Source of the DNA: Dillenia suffruticosa
Taxonomy: Eukaryota > Streptophyta > Magnoliopsida > Dilleniales > Dilleniaceae
Direction: 5' to 3'
DNA: 64,000 nucleotides
NCBI GenBank assembly: GCA_033439265.1
Contig: JAVTVX010000010.1
Location: forward strand, 26,091,056 to 26,155,055
A model generated the notes under the pieces. That model was not told where the DNA came from, ran no database searches, and saw only the letters and a program-made list of their open reading frames with translations. Position 1 is the first letter of the stretch; every line of letters begins with the position of its first letter. The translations under genes and the position numbers were made by a program. Below, piece by piece: positions 1 through 12,400 of the stretch.

Positions 1-24
1 CCTCCCACCTCCTCCCTCCCACAC

Positions 25-57
<33 letters not shown>

Positions 58-1180
58 ATATTGCTGTTAATTTCTGACAGCATCACATAAATTTCTGACA
101 ACTCCCTCTTTCCATCACATGTTCACAGGTTGTTCATCCCACAGCTGAGCCACCAAGAAGTGATTCCTCCCATTCATATATTGTAAAATGCAATGTGTTA
201 AACCACATCATGCTTGCATCCCAAACCACAAGGTGATTTCCATAGCTAACTCTATTTCAATCAAGAGTTAGGTTATGTCCTCAAGAAAAAATTAGAAGGC
301 AAAACATTTTCAAATATGACACCATATCGTGCCTCTTATATAGGTCTACTGCCATTTAGGCCTTCAACATGGTGAAGGAATCTTAAGCGCTACGATCAAC
401 CCACACTACACATGATGGACCCATTTCATACGTGTAGCATAATTTTATCCTTCTCTTTCCCTTTCTCATTGAAGTGTTAATTTTATCGCATATAACAAGT
501 ACATAATTCCTAAAGTTCATTCCACAGTTTATTTGCTCCATGCTGGATAACTATTTATCTTACTTCACAACAGTCTCAACCAAAAAAGCATCTAGTTCCT
601 TCCGAAATCTTCTCTTTGATTTCATGCACCATCACACTTGATGGCTATTATAAAGTAGGCCAAAAGTGGAAGCTGAAGCGAATTTTCTAAAGATAATTAC
701 CGACCTCCACTTTTTTTTTCCATTTTAACTAATCTTGTTACACATAAGGGAGTTATGTCAGAGGAGGAGAGAGAGAAATGCAAAGGTAGACAACATAGTA
801 TCTTCCCAAAGATATCTTGACCCAAGAACTCCACTGACTTCTATTTTGAAACAAAGTCTGATTGTTAAAATCTTTCACAGCTGAAAGATATTTTGACTTT
901 CTACCACCATACCGCTGCCAAGAATTTGTGCATGAGTCAATTACAAATTTCAAGCTCCAATTGTATTTGCCTCTAGGACACTCCCAATTCTTCCTGCCGG
1001 TGTCAACATTCAAGGTGCCATCCCATGATACTGGGCGCTGCACATTTGTGTGGTGTAAAAGTTGGCTATATTAACCCATCTTTTCCATTCGCCTCTATCA
1101 CAAGTCATGTCTAACATCCTAACCTTCATGATATATCTATATCTTTAAAAATAATAATAAAAAAAGAATCTTTTACTTAC
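1..1180. other. Region downstream of the acetyltransferase gene
   Basis: The stretch opens with a C/T-rich tract and an adenine run at about 25-51. The last exon of the neighbouring minus-strand acetyltransferase should lie here or beyond the window edge, but I could not find the expected basic C-terminal tail. A 96-codon minus-strand open frame at 753-1043 is tryptophan-rich and matches no family I recognise; its plus-strand counterpart is also open, so neither is called as a gene. Confidence 0.4.
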
Positions 1181-3124
1181 AATGGCGAGCAAGGAGATCG
1201 ACCACCATTAATGAAGTAAACAAACAAGAATGAATCATAATGCTGCCCATTGATGTAGTAGAAATCATGCAATTTTCTGATACATTTGAATGACATCTTC
1301 TTGTACAAACGGATGGCCGCATTATTGTATGAAATCACGTGCAAGTAAACTGCTCGGCAGGAAGAAATACTCCTGGCATATTTGATAACCTCTCGAATAA
1401 GTGACGAAGCTACAGGCCCAACCATTGACAAATTAGAGTTGAATAGCACAAAAGTACTTTTGAGAAGTCTGAAAAAGGAATAGGGATCTTACCAATGCCA
1501 AGATTTCTATAAGTTTCAATTACTCCCAATGTCAAAATATAAACCAATGTTTGATCTGATTTTGATGAATCAGGTCTGATCAGGTCTCCTATCTGCAAAA
1601 GAAAGTTTAATATTACTTCAGACCATCCAAACAAGCTATTTTGTTTAATGTAGTACAAAAGATAGAATGCAAGACACCAAGGGGTGATTTCTAGCTTAAA
1701 AAGTTATTACAAGAAAGCCAATCTACAACTTGGCATCTCGATAAAATGTAAACCACTACAAAAGATCAATGTTCCCCAGCAAAATCCCAGAACAATCTAA
1801 TCATTGAGCACTCTCTTATTTAGATCACCATGAACAAAGACAAAAATCAAAAGAGGGATCAAAAAATACTCTTCTTCTCCTCTGTACATGAAAAAGAATC
1901 CCATTCATTCATAAAGCCTACCACCACAACCACCTAAAGCTGGCTAAAGAAGCTAAGAATCATTCTAGTCCAATACTCCATAATCCTTTGGTCTAGGGCA
2001 CAAATATTGACTAAAATCTTTTATCATTTTTCTGAGTTATTAATTGAAAGGATCAATTCTTAAATACTTCTCAGCGAGTCTCATTTTATGCAGATTATCA
2101 GAGATCCATAAACTCTTGTTACAGGAAACTCTCCCCAAAATTCCATCCCCTCAATCAAAAGATATAATCAGCCTACACCAAATATGTTAAAAACTGTTTT
2201 AGATTTGAAATCTCTGGCCCCTCACTTGACACCCAGCACCATAAAATGTAGTGCTTAAAAAAAAAAAAAAACACACACACTGCAGAACCATGTCCAGTTC
2301 GATTAAAGAAATATCCCACCCATTCCTCCGTGCCCCCCTCCTCTTGCAGTGGCAGTGAGAACATGCATGGCTATCAGCATTATAACATCATACTCCACCC
2401 AACCCCACTCACAACCCACCTTGGCTTAAATCCTCTAGAGAAGAAAGCATAAACACCCACTTGTGCGACTTGAGCATTTTAATTGGTAACCACTACACAG
2501 TGATTGCATACCAAAGCCTTAACGTCATAGTGTTATTATGCAACCTAATTCAAGACCACAATGTTTATGAATCATTTGATTCCAACCTGCAACTTGAAAA
2601 CATTTCAGGTTGAAATGTAGCATCTCATAACTGATACAATAGTTTTCTAAATTCAAGGAACACCATAGATCATGCTCTCCTGATTTTATGTTCTTATTAT
2701 TCAAACACTATGATTAGCAACTCTTTTACCAAGTGTCTATAGAGGGCTCACTTCACTATCTCTTGCTAAGATAATTCTTGCTGTGACAAATCCAATGAGC
2801 TCATCACTTTGATCATCTGGCCGACTAAGATCAACTGCTCCCCAGGAGACAATATGATGACCATTCACAACATTGAGGAAGAACTCAGACTCATACCTGA
2901 AAAAAATAATGAGATCTATTATTTAAGGAATCCACTTTCTTGTCTTAAAGAGTGAGAAGCATGAAAAAAAAAAAAAAAAAAAAACTGATGATATATTCAA
3001 ACCTGATAGGAAAGATGTCACCATGGATTTTTTCAAGAATTTCTAAATCAGAGGGACGTATGGATCTATAAGAGATGGTTGAATGGTAGGGGGCTTTCAG
3101 ATCTACCATCGAACAATGTGGCAT
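1181..3124 (-). CDS. MCC1: MCC1/NAA60-like N-acetyltransferase (GNAT), four exons found, last exon not found
   Basis: Exons in transcript order are 3124-3003, 2896-2752, 1592-1493 and 1409-1181. They join in phase with GT-AG introns and leave two bases of a codon at the last donor. The product begins M-P-H-C-S-M-V-D and carries the family blocks YESEFF, VSWGAVDLSRPD, LIGFVTARI, TLVYILTLGV, YRNLGIASSLI, HVISYNNAAIRLYKKMSF and INGQHYDS. RNLGIA is the R/Q-x-x-G-x-A acetyl-CoA loop of GNAT enzymes. The plant relatives MCC1 (At3g02980) and At5g16800 are NAA60-like acetyltransferases; MCC1 overexpression affects crossovers. About 199 residues are visible against roughly 250 in relatives, so the C-terminal exon is missing from my model. 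The third intron is only 83 nt. The start is the first ATG in exon 1. Confidence 0.85.
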
Positions 3125-3220
3125 TAATCTCCAGGGAAAAATTGATATGTTTGGAGAACTTGTGTGATGACTTCACCTTCCATTTATGTTGCATTCAGTT
3201 CAGTCGCCATGCAGCAGTGT
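3125..3220 (-). other. 5' UTR part of the ATG-bearing exon of the acetyltransferase gene
   Basis: Upstream of the ATG the minus strand has a pyrimidine tract ending in TTTTATCCAG, a good 3' splice site, with the exon starting at 3220. This implies a leader intron further upstream. Confidence 0.45.
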
Positions 3221-6200
3221 CTGGATAAAAGCAAAATATAAAAGAAGATATCAGCAAATCCATCTAGAATGACCCTCGGCTAATGGTGCAGACAAGATAA
3301 TCGGATTTGAAATCCTGACCTTGGCAAGTAAGTCAGCATAAGGACAAAAGACACGAATCAAAGATTTCAAGATGAAAAACAGAGAGAGAAACATAAGTCA
3401 GAGCAGGACAAAGGAAAAGAAGAACATGGCAGCATTTTTATCAGGAAAAAAGAAGTAGCATAGTACATATTCAACAGTAGCATCTGAAGATATAACAAAA
3501 GCAACACATTGTAAAAGAAAATTAATTTCGCACTAATAGCCATGTCTAATACAAGATTACATATGCCAATGTTGTACTAGTCAAAGCAATAAAACTTGCT
3601 TATAGAATTTAGTACCCGGAGTTAATTAAAAAAAAAATTACATGTGGAATCAGCACATAGCAACAAGGCTTGTCAAAAAAAAGTGGGGGAAAAGGTGTTG
3701 ACAATTCCAAGGATGGAGCAAAACCTATGCTTACAGGTTTGTTAATCCGGAATTGGTCACACCATGTAAATGTTTTGGTCAAAGTTGTTGATTTGCTTTA
3801 AGTGGCATGGCTTTCGATAGAGCTTAATGAAAAAGTTAAGAGTCATACAGCCAACCCTGACTGAGCTGGGATAAAAGCTCAAATGAGTTCAGTTGTTAAT
3901 TTATTTTGAAATTTATAAATTCCACTTTTGATAGAACTTTAAATTACCTAGTCTATTTCAAGCACAATTTGGCTCCACACAGATCTGAAACAATTGCTTG
4001 ATGCTTCTGTGCTTTTACCATCAAGAGGAAAAGGCCTTTAGCCACAAGAAAATCAACAAGAAATCATTCTTGAAATGGTGAAATGCATAAACATATTATC
4101 ATATCTCACATGAGGTCACATGATCAAAAAGTTCAGCTCTTATGTTATTATTATTTCCAAAAAAAAAAAATTATCTTACAAGAGAATAGATCAAATGCTC
4201 AACTGAACATAAATTACATACGGAAAGGATTCAATATTAAGTTATCCACAAAACTCAAACAAACGTGAAATAAGAAAAGGCACAAATAATGTATATGATA
4301 GTACCAATTTTATGAGACTACTTTAACCTCCCATGCACTGAGTTTGTATTAGTATCCTAGACAAAATGAGAGCCAGTGAAGAAACAAACGAGAGCTCTCA
4401 TGGTACTGAGATGATAGACTCAAAACTGAACACCATAGACTCCAAGCAAACTATGACCATAAGCACTGGGCTCTCAAATTTACACCCTTCAAAGGGTAGA
4501 GGGCAGGCCTTACAGGAAAGAAAGGACCAGGACTTGCATCTCCTTTATATCCTCTCGTAGCCTGACAGACACAGATATGCTTTATTCTTCTCCTATTAAA
4601 TATGGTTGAGGGAGTTTAAAGGCAATGGGATTGAGTTAGTTGTTAGGATTCTGAGTAAGGAGGATGAAGGGTTCTAGCCTTCCCATCTTTTTGATCCTTT
4701 TCCATGAGTCCACAAACTCCAAAGAGGGTTGCATTATTTTGATAGATACTACAATTTTTCCACAACATTGACAAGAATTAATAAGGCAAGGATGTCACCT
4801 AAATGTGGAGCACTTTTTCAGGCCCAGACAGCAGCACCTGAGAGAGAGGTGTTGTATTGCCACCGATATATGGTTTAGGTACACAAGGGATCCTGCATTT
4901 GGGACAATGCACCCAAAGAAACTACTCGAGGAGAAGAGACTAGGTTAGAAACTTACTGTGGTGGCACATCAATCAGGAAAGTGATACAACACATTAATAA
5001 AATTTAGGAAGAGAGGGGTTTCTAGTAAGTAGCAAATAGATGGCTTGAAAAGTTAAATAGATTGATTCAGTGTGTCTAAACTTATACATATGAATGGAAG
5101 AAAAATACTGAAAAGATACAATCGTTTAATTTACCAGTAAGAGATAGCATAAAACTTTTTTTCCATAGGAGGATCAAGAAACTTTATTAAACCTTGTAGA
5201 TGCTTACTTTTCTACTAGATTGTACATGCGTACCTCCCTGCTGCATTTTAATGAATTCTTCTTTCAAATAAAATAAATAAAATAGAAAATTACTAAAGCT
5301 AATTTTTGCACTATGGATAATTTTCACCATTACTAGGATAATTATATAATCAGACTAGTTGTTAGTCTTTCTCCTTTTGAAACCTCAATAATTCAATGTG
5401 ACAACAAAATATTGGACACGGTGCGTTATGAGAAGGTGACGACCTTGTTGTCTTTTGCACTTCAGTTATATAGAAAAGGCAGGCACTAGATTAAGGGCGT
5501 GTTCGTTGTTCCATAGGTCCCATAAGGGGCTATGGCCGAAGACTCCCTTGCATTGGCTCCTATGTTACCATGGACAATACTGAAATCAAATATATAACCT
5601 TAAAACCAAGTGCGGGAGAAAAGATTAATAATGTGTTGCCTTTATATTTGTTACAAGAACTTAATATTTCAAAGCATTTTTTCCTTAAAGAATTTAAGCC
5701 AATTGTCCCACAGCCAAGTGTTCTTATCCATATCACAATCTAGACACGATGCAATGCCTAACTCCACAATCTGGAAATTCACCTGGTCGATAAATAAAAT
5801 AAACAAAAAGAAAAATAACAATTGTAGCAGAGAACATTCGTGCATTATAAGGTCATAATTGAACAGTTCTCCCAAGAAAGTCAAATATGCTTGCACCAGC
5901 ACAGGCAGATCAAAATATAATTGGGCCAGATAGGTGCCTCGACACTTAATGGACTTAGGTCTTAGATGAGGTACTTAGCCTTATTATTATTTTTTTCCCC
6001 CCTAAAAGCAATTAAGGAATCCCAAATCTCTCTCAAGGCAAGCAAGACTCTATTAGCAATATCATGCTAGATAAAACAATGAGCATTTGTTCCTCTAAAG
6101 TCGGAAGCCTGCTTTGCTATGCGGCAGGAGAGCTATTAGGATGTTCTTCCTTAGCTGTTGAAGGGGTCCAAAGGAAACATAGCCAGTAAAGAGCTGGATT

Positions 6201-7629
6201 TTGGAAAAAGTAAAAGAGGAACCCAAAGAGTGTGATATATGGATTATGAAGCTACATGCATCGCTGACCTAGTAAGTCTTATACTCAGTTTAACTTATTG
6301 ACAAGAACATCAAAAGCACAAGCACCAAAGAAATTAACCCCTTGCACGGAAATAATAGAACACCCTTCAACAAATCTCCTTTCTGATTCACCACATCATA
6401 GTTTTCTCACAGGAAAGCTAAATGAAAATCATCAGGATCTGCCATAACGTCTGCCACATTCTTCCCTTCCTAATCTTGTAGGGGGCAAGTGCACGGTGCC
6501 AAAGCTAAAGTTCCCTCTAGTGAGAGCCTCCTATCTTTCTTGAAGATATTGTCTACACTATTAGAATCACACTTAGAGACCAGACTTCTAATATCAGTCG
6601 AAATAAAACTTCAGACCAGATCTCCGTGCATCTAAAACCAACACCAGCAAGCAACAAGTTGTCTGCAATTAAGGCAACACTTGCCCATTCACGAACTTCA
6701 AGTATGCACGTGTAGTGTAACAGTGGCTGGTAAATAACCTAATTGGTCACCTTCTGTCCCAGACCCAAAACATGGAACTTATATCTGGATACTATGCTAA
6801 GTCATCCTCCATCTCAAACAAAAGATAAGGAAACTATTGATGCATACCATGTTAGGGACACTAGTGGAACCATTTCATTTAAGTGCAAGCATTAATCCTA
6901 TGTCTTCTGCCTCCATCCTAGAGGACGATGGTAAATTATAATTGAGAAACCTATTGTCATGGCAATCACAATGAATCCTTCAGCTTGCCATTTCAAAAGA
7001 CATGCTATTAACAGGAGGAATTTCAAAAAAGTGCCACCCATTTCACACTCTTAAAACGAACATCGGAGATGGAGGGTATAAGATTTTTCTTTTTAAGGCT
7101 TTATTACCTTAAAATGCTAAAGACAACTAAAACAAGATTCTCAATCAGACATCAGCAATGCAAGATTCATCATTAATGAAATCCCCGGATTAAATTTGAT
7201 TTGTACTAATGATCACATAGAGGAACACAAATAGAGAAAAATAGCAACGAGCGTGCCCTAATTATCGAGAACCAAAATGGACCCAACGATAGGACCAGTA
7301 GGAAGCAATAATTCCCTCGTCCTAGGTTTGGTGAACCTTTCTATACTTTTGTTATTTGTTTATTTTTGGGCTAGTCAATTTTGATAAACCTTAAAACTAC
7401 AAAATCTAAATGTGAAGTACATCAAAATCAATCTTTAAACTATTTGATCAATGAATTCAGGGGGGGAGAGAGAGGAAGCAGAAGCCCTTAACACTAAATA
7501 TGAAGAACAAGTAACAATCAAGATTTACATATCAAAATCAATGGAATTCAAATGACCAACACAAAATTGAATGAAAAATTCAAGTCAATTGTGCCGACAG
7601 AATTCAAGCCCGATCGAGACTTTCCTTAC
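3221..7629 (-). other. Probable long leader intron of the acetyltransferase gene
   Basis: No coding family is recognisable on either strand over these 4.4 kb; the short open frames here (for example 4083-4268, 4366-4560 and 5610-5902) look like chance. A donor-like CTCGAG|GTAAGG on the minus strand at 7630/7629 and the acceptor at 3221 would bound a single leader intron. This is inference from splice consensus only. Confidence 0.4.
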
Positions 7630-7830
7630 CTCGAGAGGAAGCCCAGATGCCACAGAGAGAGAGAGAGAGAACTTTAAAGAAGAAAGAGAAGAAGAAATGT
7701 TCTTTGCGTTTAAAGGCGGTGCTAAGATCTTAAGATGTTGTGTTAGTGTCAACGCCTGAAGGGCTCAATCAAAGCATGGAATTTTGGAATCGAATCAGAT
7801 ATTGCTTTTGCTTCGTCGCGTCAACAGTCG
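7630..7830 (-). promoter_or_regulatory. Candidate first (untranslated) exon and core promoter of the acetyltransferase gene
   Basis: The minus strand reads GATAAAAGG, a TATA-like box, at about 7842-7850. It is followed by a GA-rich leader (GA run near 7657-7670) and a donor at 7630. The foldback MITE at 7909 lies immediately upstream. Confidence 0.35.
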
Positions 7831-7908
7831 AGCAATTCTCCTTTTATCTAGCCTCCCCCTCCAGCCTTCTCTCTCTTCTGTCCCCTCACCTCTCTCTCTC
7901 TCTCTATC

Positions 7909-8216
7909 GAGTTTTGTACCAAATTAACCTTAAAAATAAAAAAAAAATTTAAAACAACACCCTTCAAAAAAATATTTCCAAATTTAACACACTCATATCG
8001 TGACTTGAAATCTGTTCAATAAACAGTACCGTATCGTAAATTCAAATCACGACATAAACAGTACCATATCGCGACTTGAAGTCACGACATGACACTGTGA
8101 TAGAACAGTAATGTCGTGATTTCAAGTCACAATATATGTGTGTTAGTTTTAAAAATATTTTTTGAACGGTGTTGTTTTAAATTTTTTTTTTTTAGGATTA
8201 TTTCCGTACAAAGCTC
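7909..8216. mobile_element. Foldback Mutator-like MITE, copy 1
   Basis: About 110 bp at the two ends form a near-perfect inverted repeat. The left end starts GAGTTTTGTACCAAATTAAC and the right end, read on the minus strand, starts GAGCTTTGTACGGAAATAAT; both then share an A-rich tract, AACAACACC and TTCAAAAAAATATT. The centre is built of short palindromic units of the type TCGTGACTTGAAGTCACGA alternating with AAACAGTACC. No transposase is present. It sits in a CT microsatellite, so a target duplication cannot be read. The same family recurs at 16117 and 18480. Confidence 0.8.
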
Positions 8217-8250
8217 GTCTCTCTCTCTCTTTATTCATAAGAAATCATAC

Positions 8251-8360
8251 GTAATTATTTTCCAACAGGCTAAAACATTTTTTATTTTATAAATAATCTC
8301 ACCGTGTAATTATTTTCCAACAGGCTAAAACATTTTTTATTTTATAAATAATCTCACCGT
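8251..8360. repeat. Perfect 55-bp tandem duplication
   Basis: Bases 8251-8305 and 8306-8360 are identical copies beginning GTAATTATTTTCCAACAGG and ending ATCTCACCGT. Perfect identity implies a recent slippage or repair event beside the MITE. Confidence 0.95.
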
Positions 8361-9489
8361 AATTCTTTTACATGATAATTAATACAAAAAATTAAGAAAG
8401 CAAAACATTTTCTTGCATCTAATATTTTAAGTATTTAATAATATTTTTATCTGTAATTTTTATTTCTCTATATTAATTTAAATAAATTATAACAAAATTA
8501 AATTACAATTATGAAAATCATATGAAAAATAAAAATTTTATTTTTCGTCACGAAAGATAATCACCAAACATTTCTCAAAGAAAATGCTCGAACTAATGCA
8601 AAAAAGAATTTTACATTTTTACCACAAATTTATTTAATTTCGAATTTATAAGAAAATTAATTCTAAAGCAAGGAGTGCAAGCAAATTTTGTACATATTTT
8701 CTTACATTAAATATTTAGGTGGTGTTTGGAATCAATTAATTTTACAAAAATTGTAAACTTCAATTTAATTCTAATTTTTAATGTTCGAGACCAATAAAAA
8801 ATTGTGAAATTTAATTCTAATTACATAGAATTGGATTTGTAAATCATAAATAAAATTAGAATTATGTAAAGAAAATTCGATGAAATTGTGAGTAATCACG
8901 AAAATATTTAATTTAACGATATTAAATAACACATTCAAATTTAAAAAATCGTTTTGATTATTTCAAATAGTCGAATTCAATTAAATTTTATATTTGCACT
9001 TTTCTTCAAACAAAACATTTCATTTTAAAATGAAATGGACTTAAAATTCTGCTTTAATGATAATATCAAATTTACATGACTAAGATTTAAGGGAGGGGGC
9101 TTTATTTGCACTTGCAGGTCATTGGGTCCAGGGGGAATTGGCAACTTGATGTTGTCATCAACAATAGCAAAGCTGGTAAGGTAATAGGATTTCTACTACA
9201 TCATCCGAGCTATTAATTTGTCATTCATAGGCAATAAAAAATTTCAAGAATAGAACTTGTTTAATTGTGGGTCAGATATACTTACATGTATTTCCTTAGC
9301 ACTGGAAAAGTTTTCGAGTGCAGAATAATATATGAACTAACAAGGGTACAAGCATTTGTCATACAAGGAAATGATTAGAGTCGATCGTGCTGTCATGCCC
9401 ATGCCCTTGCCATTTGATGTAAGGAAAAGCAGAACTGGCGAAATTCTTGTGCACCGATTTATAGTAACTCTTAGCTTTAATCCTGCAAC
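8361..9489. other. AT-rich spacer between two gene units
   Basis: No gene is seen. A stretch beginning GGTGGTGTTTGGAATC near 8710 and ending in the roughly inverse TTCTTCAAACAAAAC near 9010 could be a decayed TIR element, but the ends match poorly. Confidence 0.4.
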
Positions 9490-12400
9490 TCATAGAACAG
9501 AGCCTGTCATGAATCGATGGTTCAATATAGCTTCTGCAGTTGGCCGCTTCCGGAAATCGGGGTTCAGCATAGCCTATTGCATGAGCACACGTGAAAAGCA
9601 ACCTGGTGTTACAAAATATACCCATCCAGAGAGATGAAAGAAAGGGCGTAAGGGCTGAGGCTTCACCACAGGGCTTAAATTTCGGCGGAGAGCATTCTAA
9701 TTAAATTCAGAAGGGAATTAAATCCAGAAACTAACCAATTTCTAACAGGGACCATGACCCCCCCCCGCGGCGGGGGCAGGGGGGTTTAAAGGCAAAACTA
9801 AATTGTAACCAATAATTATAAAGCATCGACCTTTGGATGGGCAAGTAAATTGTGGTAACTCTTCCATTTTGTTTCCAATGAGCTTTAAATTCCTTTCCAG
9901 GGAGAGGTGGAGGGGGAGTGTGGGGATGTGATAGGTTAGAATTCATCCTTGTATCCTAGTTTTTTGAACAGCCAGATATAAAAAGAAGATCAATCAATGT
10001 GTGAAACCCGAGTGCAGGAAGAATTTTGATGCCAGCACCTTTTTCAAGAATCTAAGAATCTTCTTTATTCTTAGTGTAGCTGATAGGAATTAGAAATATC
10101 ATTATATTTGCCTATCATTAGAACTTGCTGATGCACCTGATTCTATAAGGGGTCTTGAACATAGAATTTTGGTTGTTTCAATTCATTACTTTTTTTTCCC
10201 TTCCAAATGTACCAGCAAATATGCAGAAAATTTATAAAATTATCAAACAACAATTGAACCTGAAGCAACTCCCAACCAGCGCCATCCCCCAGATCCAGAA
10301 ATTTGACAGCTTCTAACAAGCGGTCATCTGCTAAAAAATAACTAGAGAAAAAAGAGAGTGAATGTCAAGTGAAAGCTCTGAAGAATTATAAAAGGCAGAG
10401 AAAAATCTTTAACTGTAATGACAATATTTTTCCAGATTCCTGATTGCAATCTGAGATCATAATATGTTCAATATATGATAGCCTAATGACCATTGAAAGT
10501 AAAATAAAATAATAATAATAATAATTACTGATGGAAAAGAAGAGGTGTAATTGAATCCCATGGCCTGGCCTTTCCGTAGTTCGGGGAATTGGCAAACACC
10601 GAAATTGCAAGAAATATCAGTTCTTATTTTGCAATTCAAAGAGAGGGCTGAGTTATGGTCTGTAACCAAGGGTAAAAGTGCATAAGCTCTGTGATCCAAG
10701 ACACAGGGTGGTCGATTTCAAGCCTGACTTTACACAGTTTGGGTTCCTGAACACCTTAAATGAACAATTGCGTATCACTGGTGCTCCATTGCTTTATTTT
10801 TATTCAGCTATGCCAAGTAAACAGCAATGAGTTCTGACAGGAGAGATTAATAAAACTAGCATACCTACAATTCAAAAGATTGAGGATGCAATTTACCAAA
10901 TGACACAAGGATTGACAGAGTTCACTAACCAAAACTGTATAACATGATGTTGTTTGGATGGATGTTGAGGAGAATAACTCCTACCTAGATAAAAAATGAT
11001 TAAAGGTTGTTCCAGTTAAGGTTTGCACCAGGTTAGTGTTGCCACATGCTAGCAAGGTCCCCTTGTTGTTAAATGGACTTGTCACCTTGCCCATTTATAT
11101 CCATGCTGACACGACCCTTGACCTTGGTAAAGGTGTGGGTGTCAGGTAATTCTCTTCGGCGTAAATTCTGTCAGAATGAGTGTGAACCTACCTAGTACCT
11201 ACACCAACACAGAGCCACACCCCGTAGCTGCACCTGCATCTATTTAACAATGAGGTCTGCAACTACAGTACTCCTGTAATGTACAACTAGCTCTAATTAC
11301 TAGAACATAGAACATGTCAAAAGAAGCAGTGAGGGGCAGGATGGAGTAAAGTCTATTTCAAAGCATGATTTCACCAGTGCGGATCTTAATTTCTGTCACT
11401 GGTTGGAGTATTTGATTTGGTATCTATTCATGGCAGCACGTGATTAACAATCTTGAGTAAGCTCAACAGTTGAGCATTTGTAACATACTATTTGATAAAC
11501 TGGTAACAAGATTTGCTCCGAGTGATTTTGTACTTGAGGTAAACATGATTCCATCAATCATCAAGTTTACACAAACTACTGTTACAACAACATAATGTCT
11601 TAAATTGAGGAATTTCTTGTAAAGCTGTGTCAAGATTGGAACCAGCTAAGGACTAGCCAAGTTTCAGTTCCAATCTTATCTCATAAGCACAACTATCAGT
11701 CTTAAAATACTAGTTTCCAGGTTTGAATAATAACATCCTAAGATAACTAATTTCACCGAACTGTATACTAAAAGGATTCAACTAGTAAGAGTTCTAGACA
11801 AAATAAAAATGGTTTCCAGCTTGGGTTGTCAATGAATATCAACTTTCAAGTTGCTTTCAGCTTTTGAATTAGATCCCATAGGCAGAAAATATAAATCATA
11901 AAACAGGTCTTCTTACTCTCTTGCAGCTTCAAGATCAAGCTGGAATGTGCTTTCCAAAAGCCTCTACAGAGCAACGAGACAAAAAGTAAGCATTGATTCA
12001 AAAGAGCCTCCGATATTCAAAGATAACAAAAACGGCTTAACTAGTCCCCTCCACCAACTCACTCTGAAAAAGCACAGAAGTCCTTTTTTTTTGGATGAAA
12101 AATGATGTTTAATTAGCATGATAACTTACTTGCAAAGAAATGCTATCCATAACGCCTGCTTCACAAAATGGAACTACAGCCAGATATGCAAAAAGAAGAC
12201 CAGCCTCATATCTGCATGGAGGAGATAAAATAATTTGCTAATAAAATAGAATCCATGACCCTAGGAAGACAAAATCTACATTTTAACAAGGGAGAAGAAA
12301 GAAAGAAATAAGAAAATAGATAACTGGAATGAAAAGAAGTACTATGACTTGCATATCATCTGCTATTCCAAAGGTTCTTTTCTCCATAGGAGTGAAGGCA

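Noticed and set aside
5490-5530. hAT-like end text GGGCGTGTTCGTTG
   Set aside because: No partner end or target duplication was found nearby.
8707-9020. Possible TIR MITE (GGTGGTGTTTGG ... CAAACAAAAC)
   Set aside because: The ends match only loosely and no target duplication could be read.
9356-9637. 93-codon plus-strand frame
   Set aside because: It is the complement of the last exon of the kinase-like gene, whose minus-strand frame joins in phase with eleven other exons.
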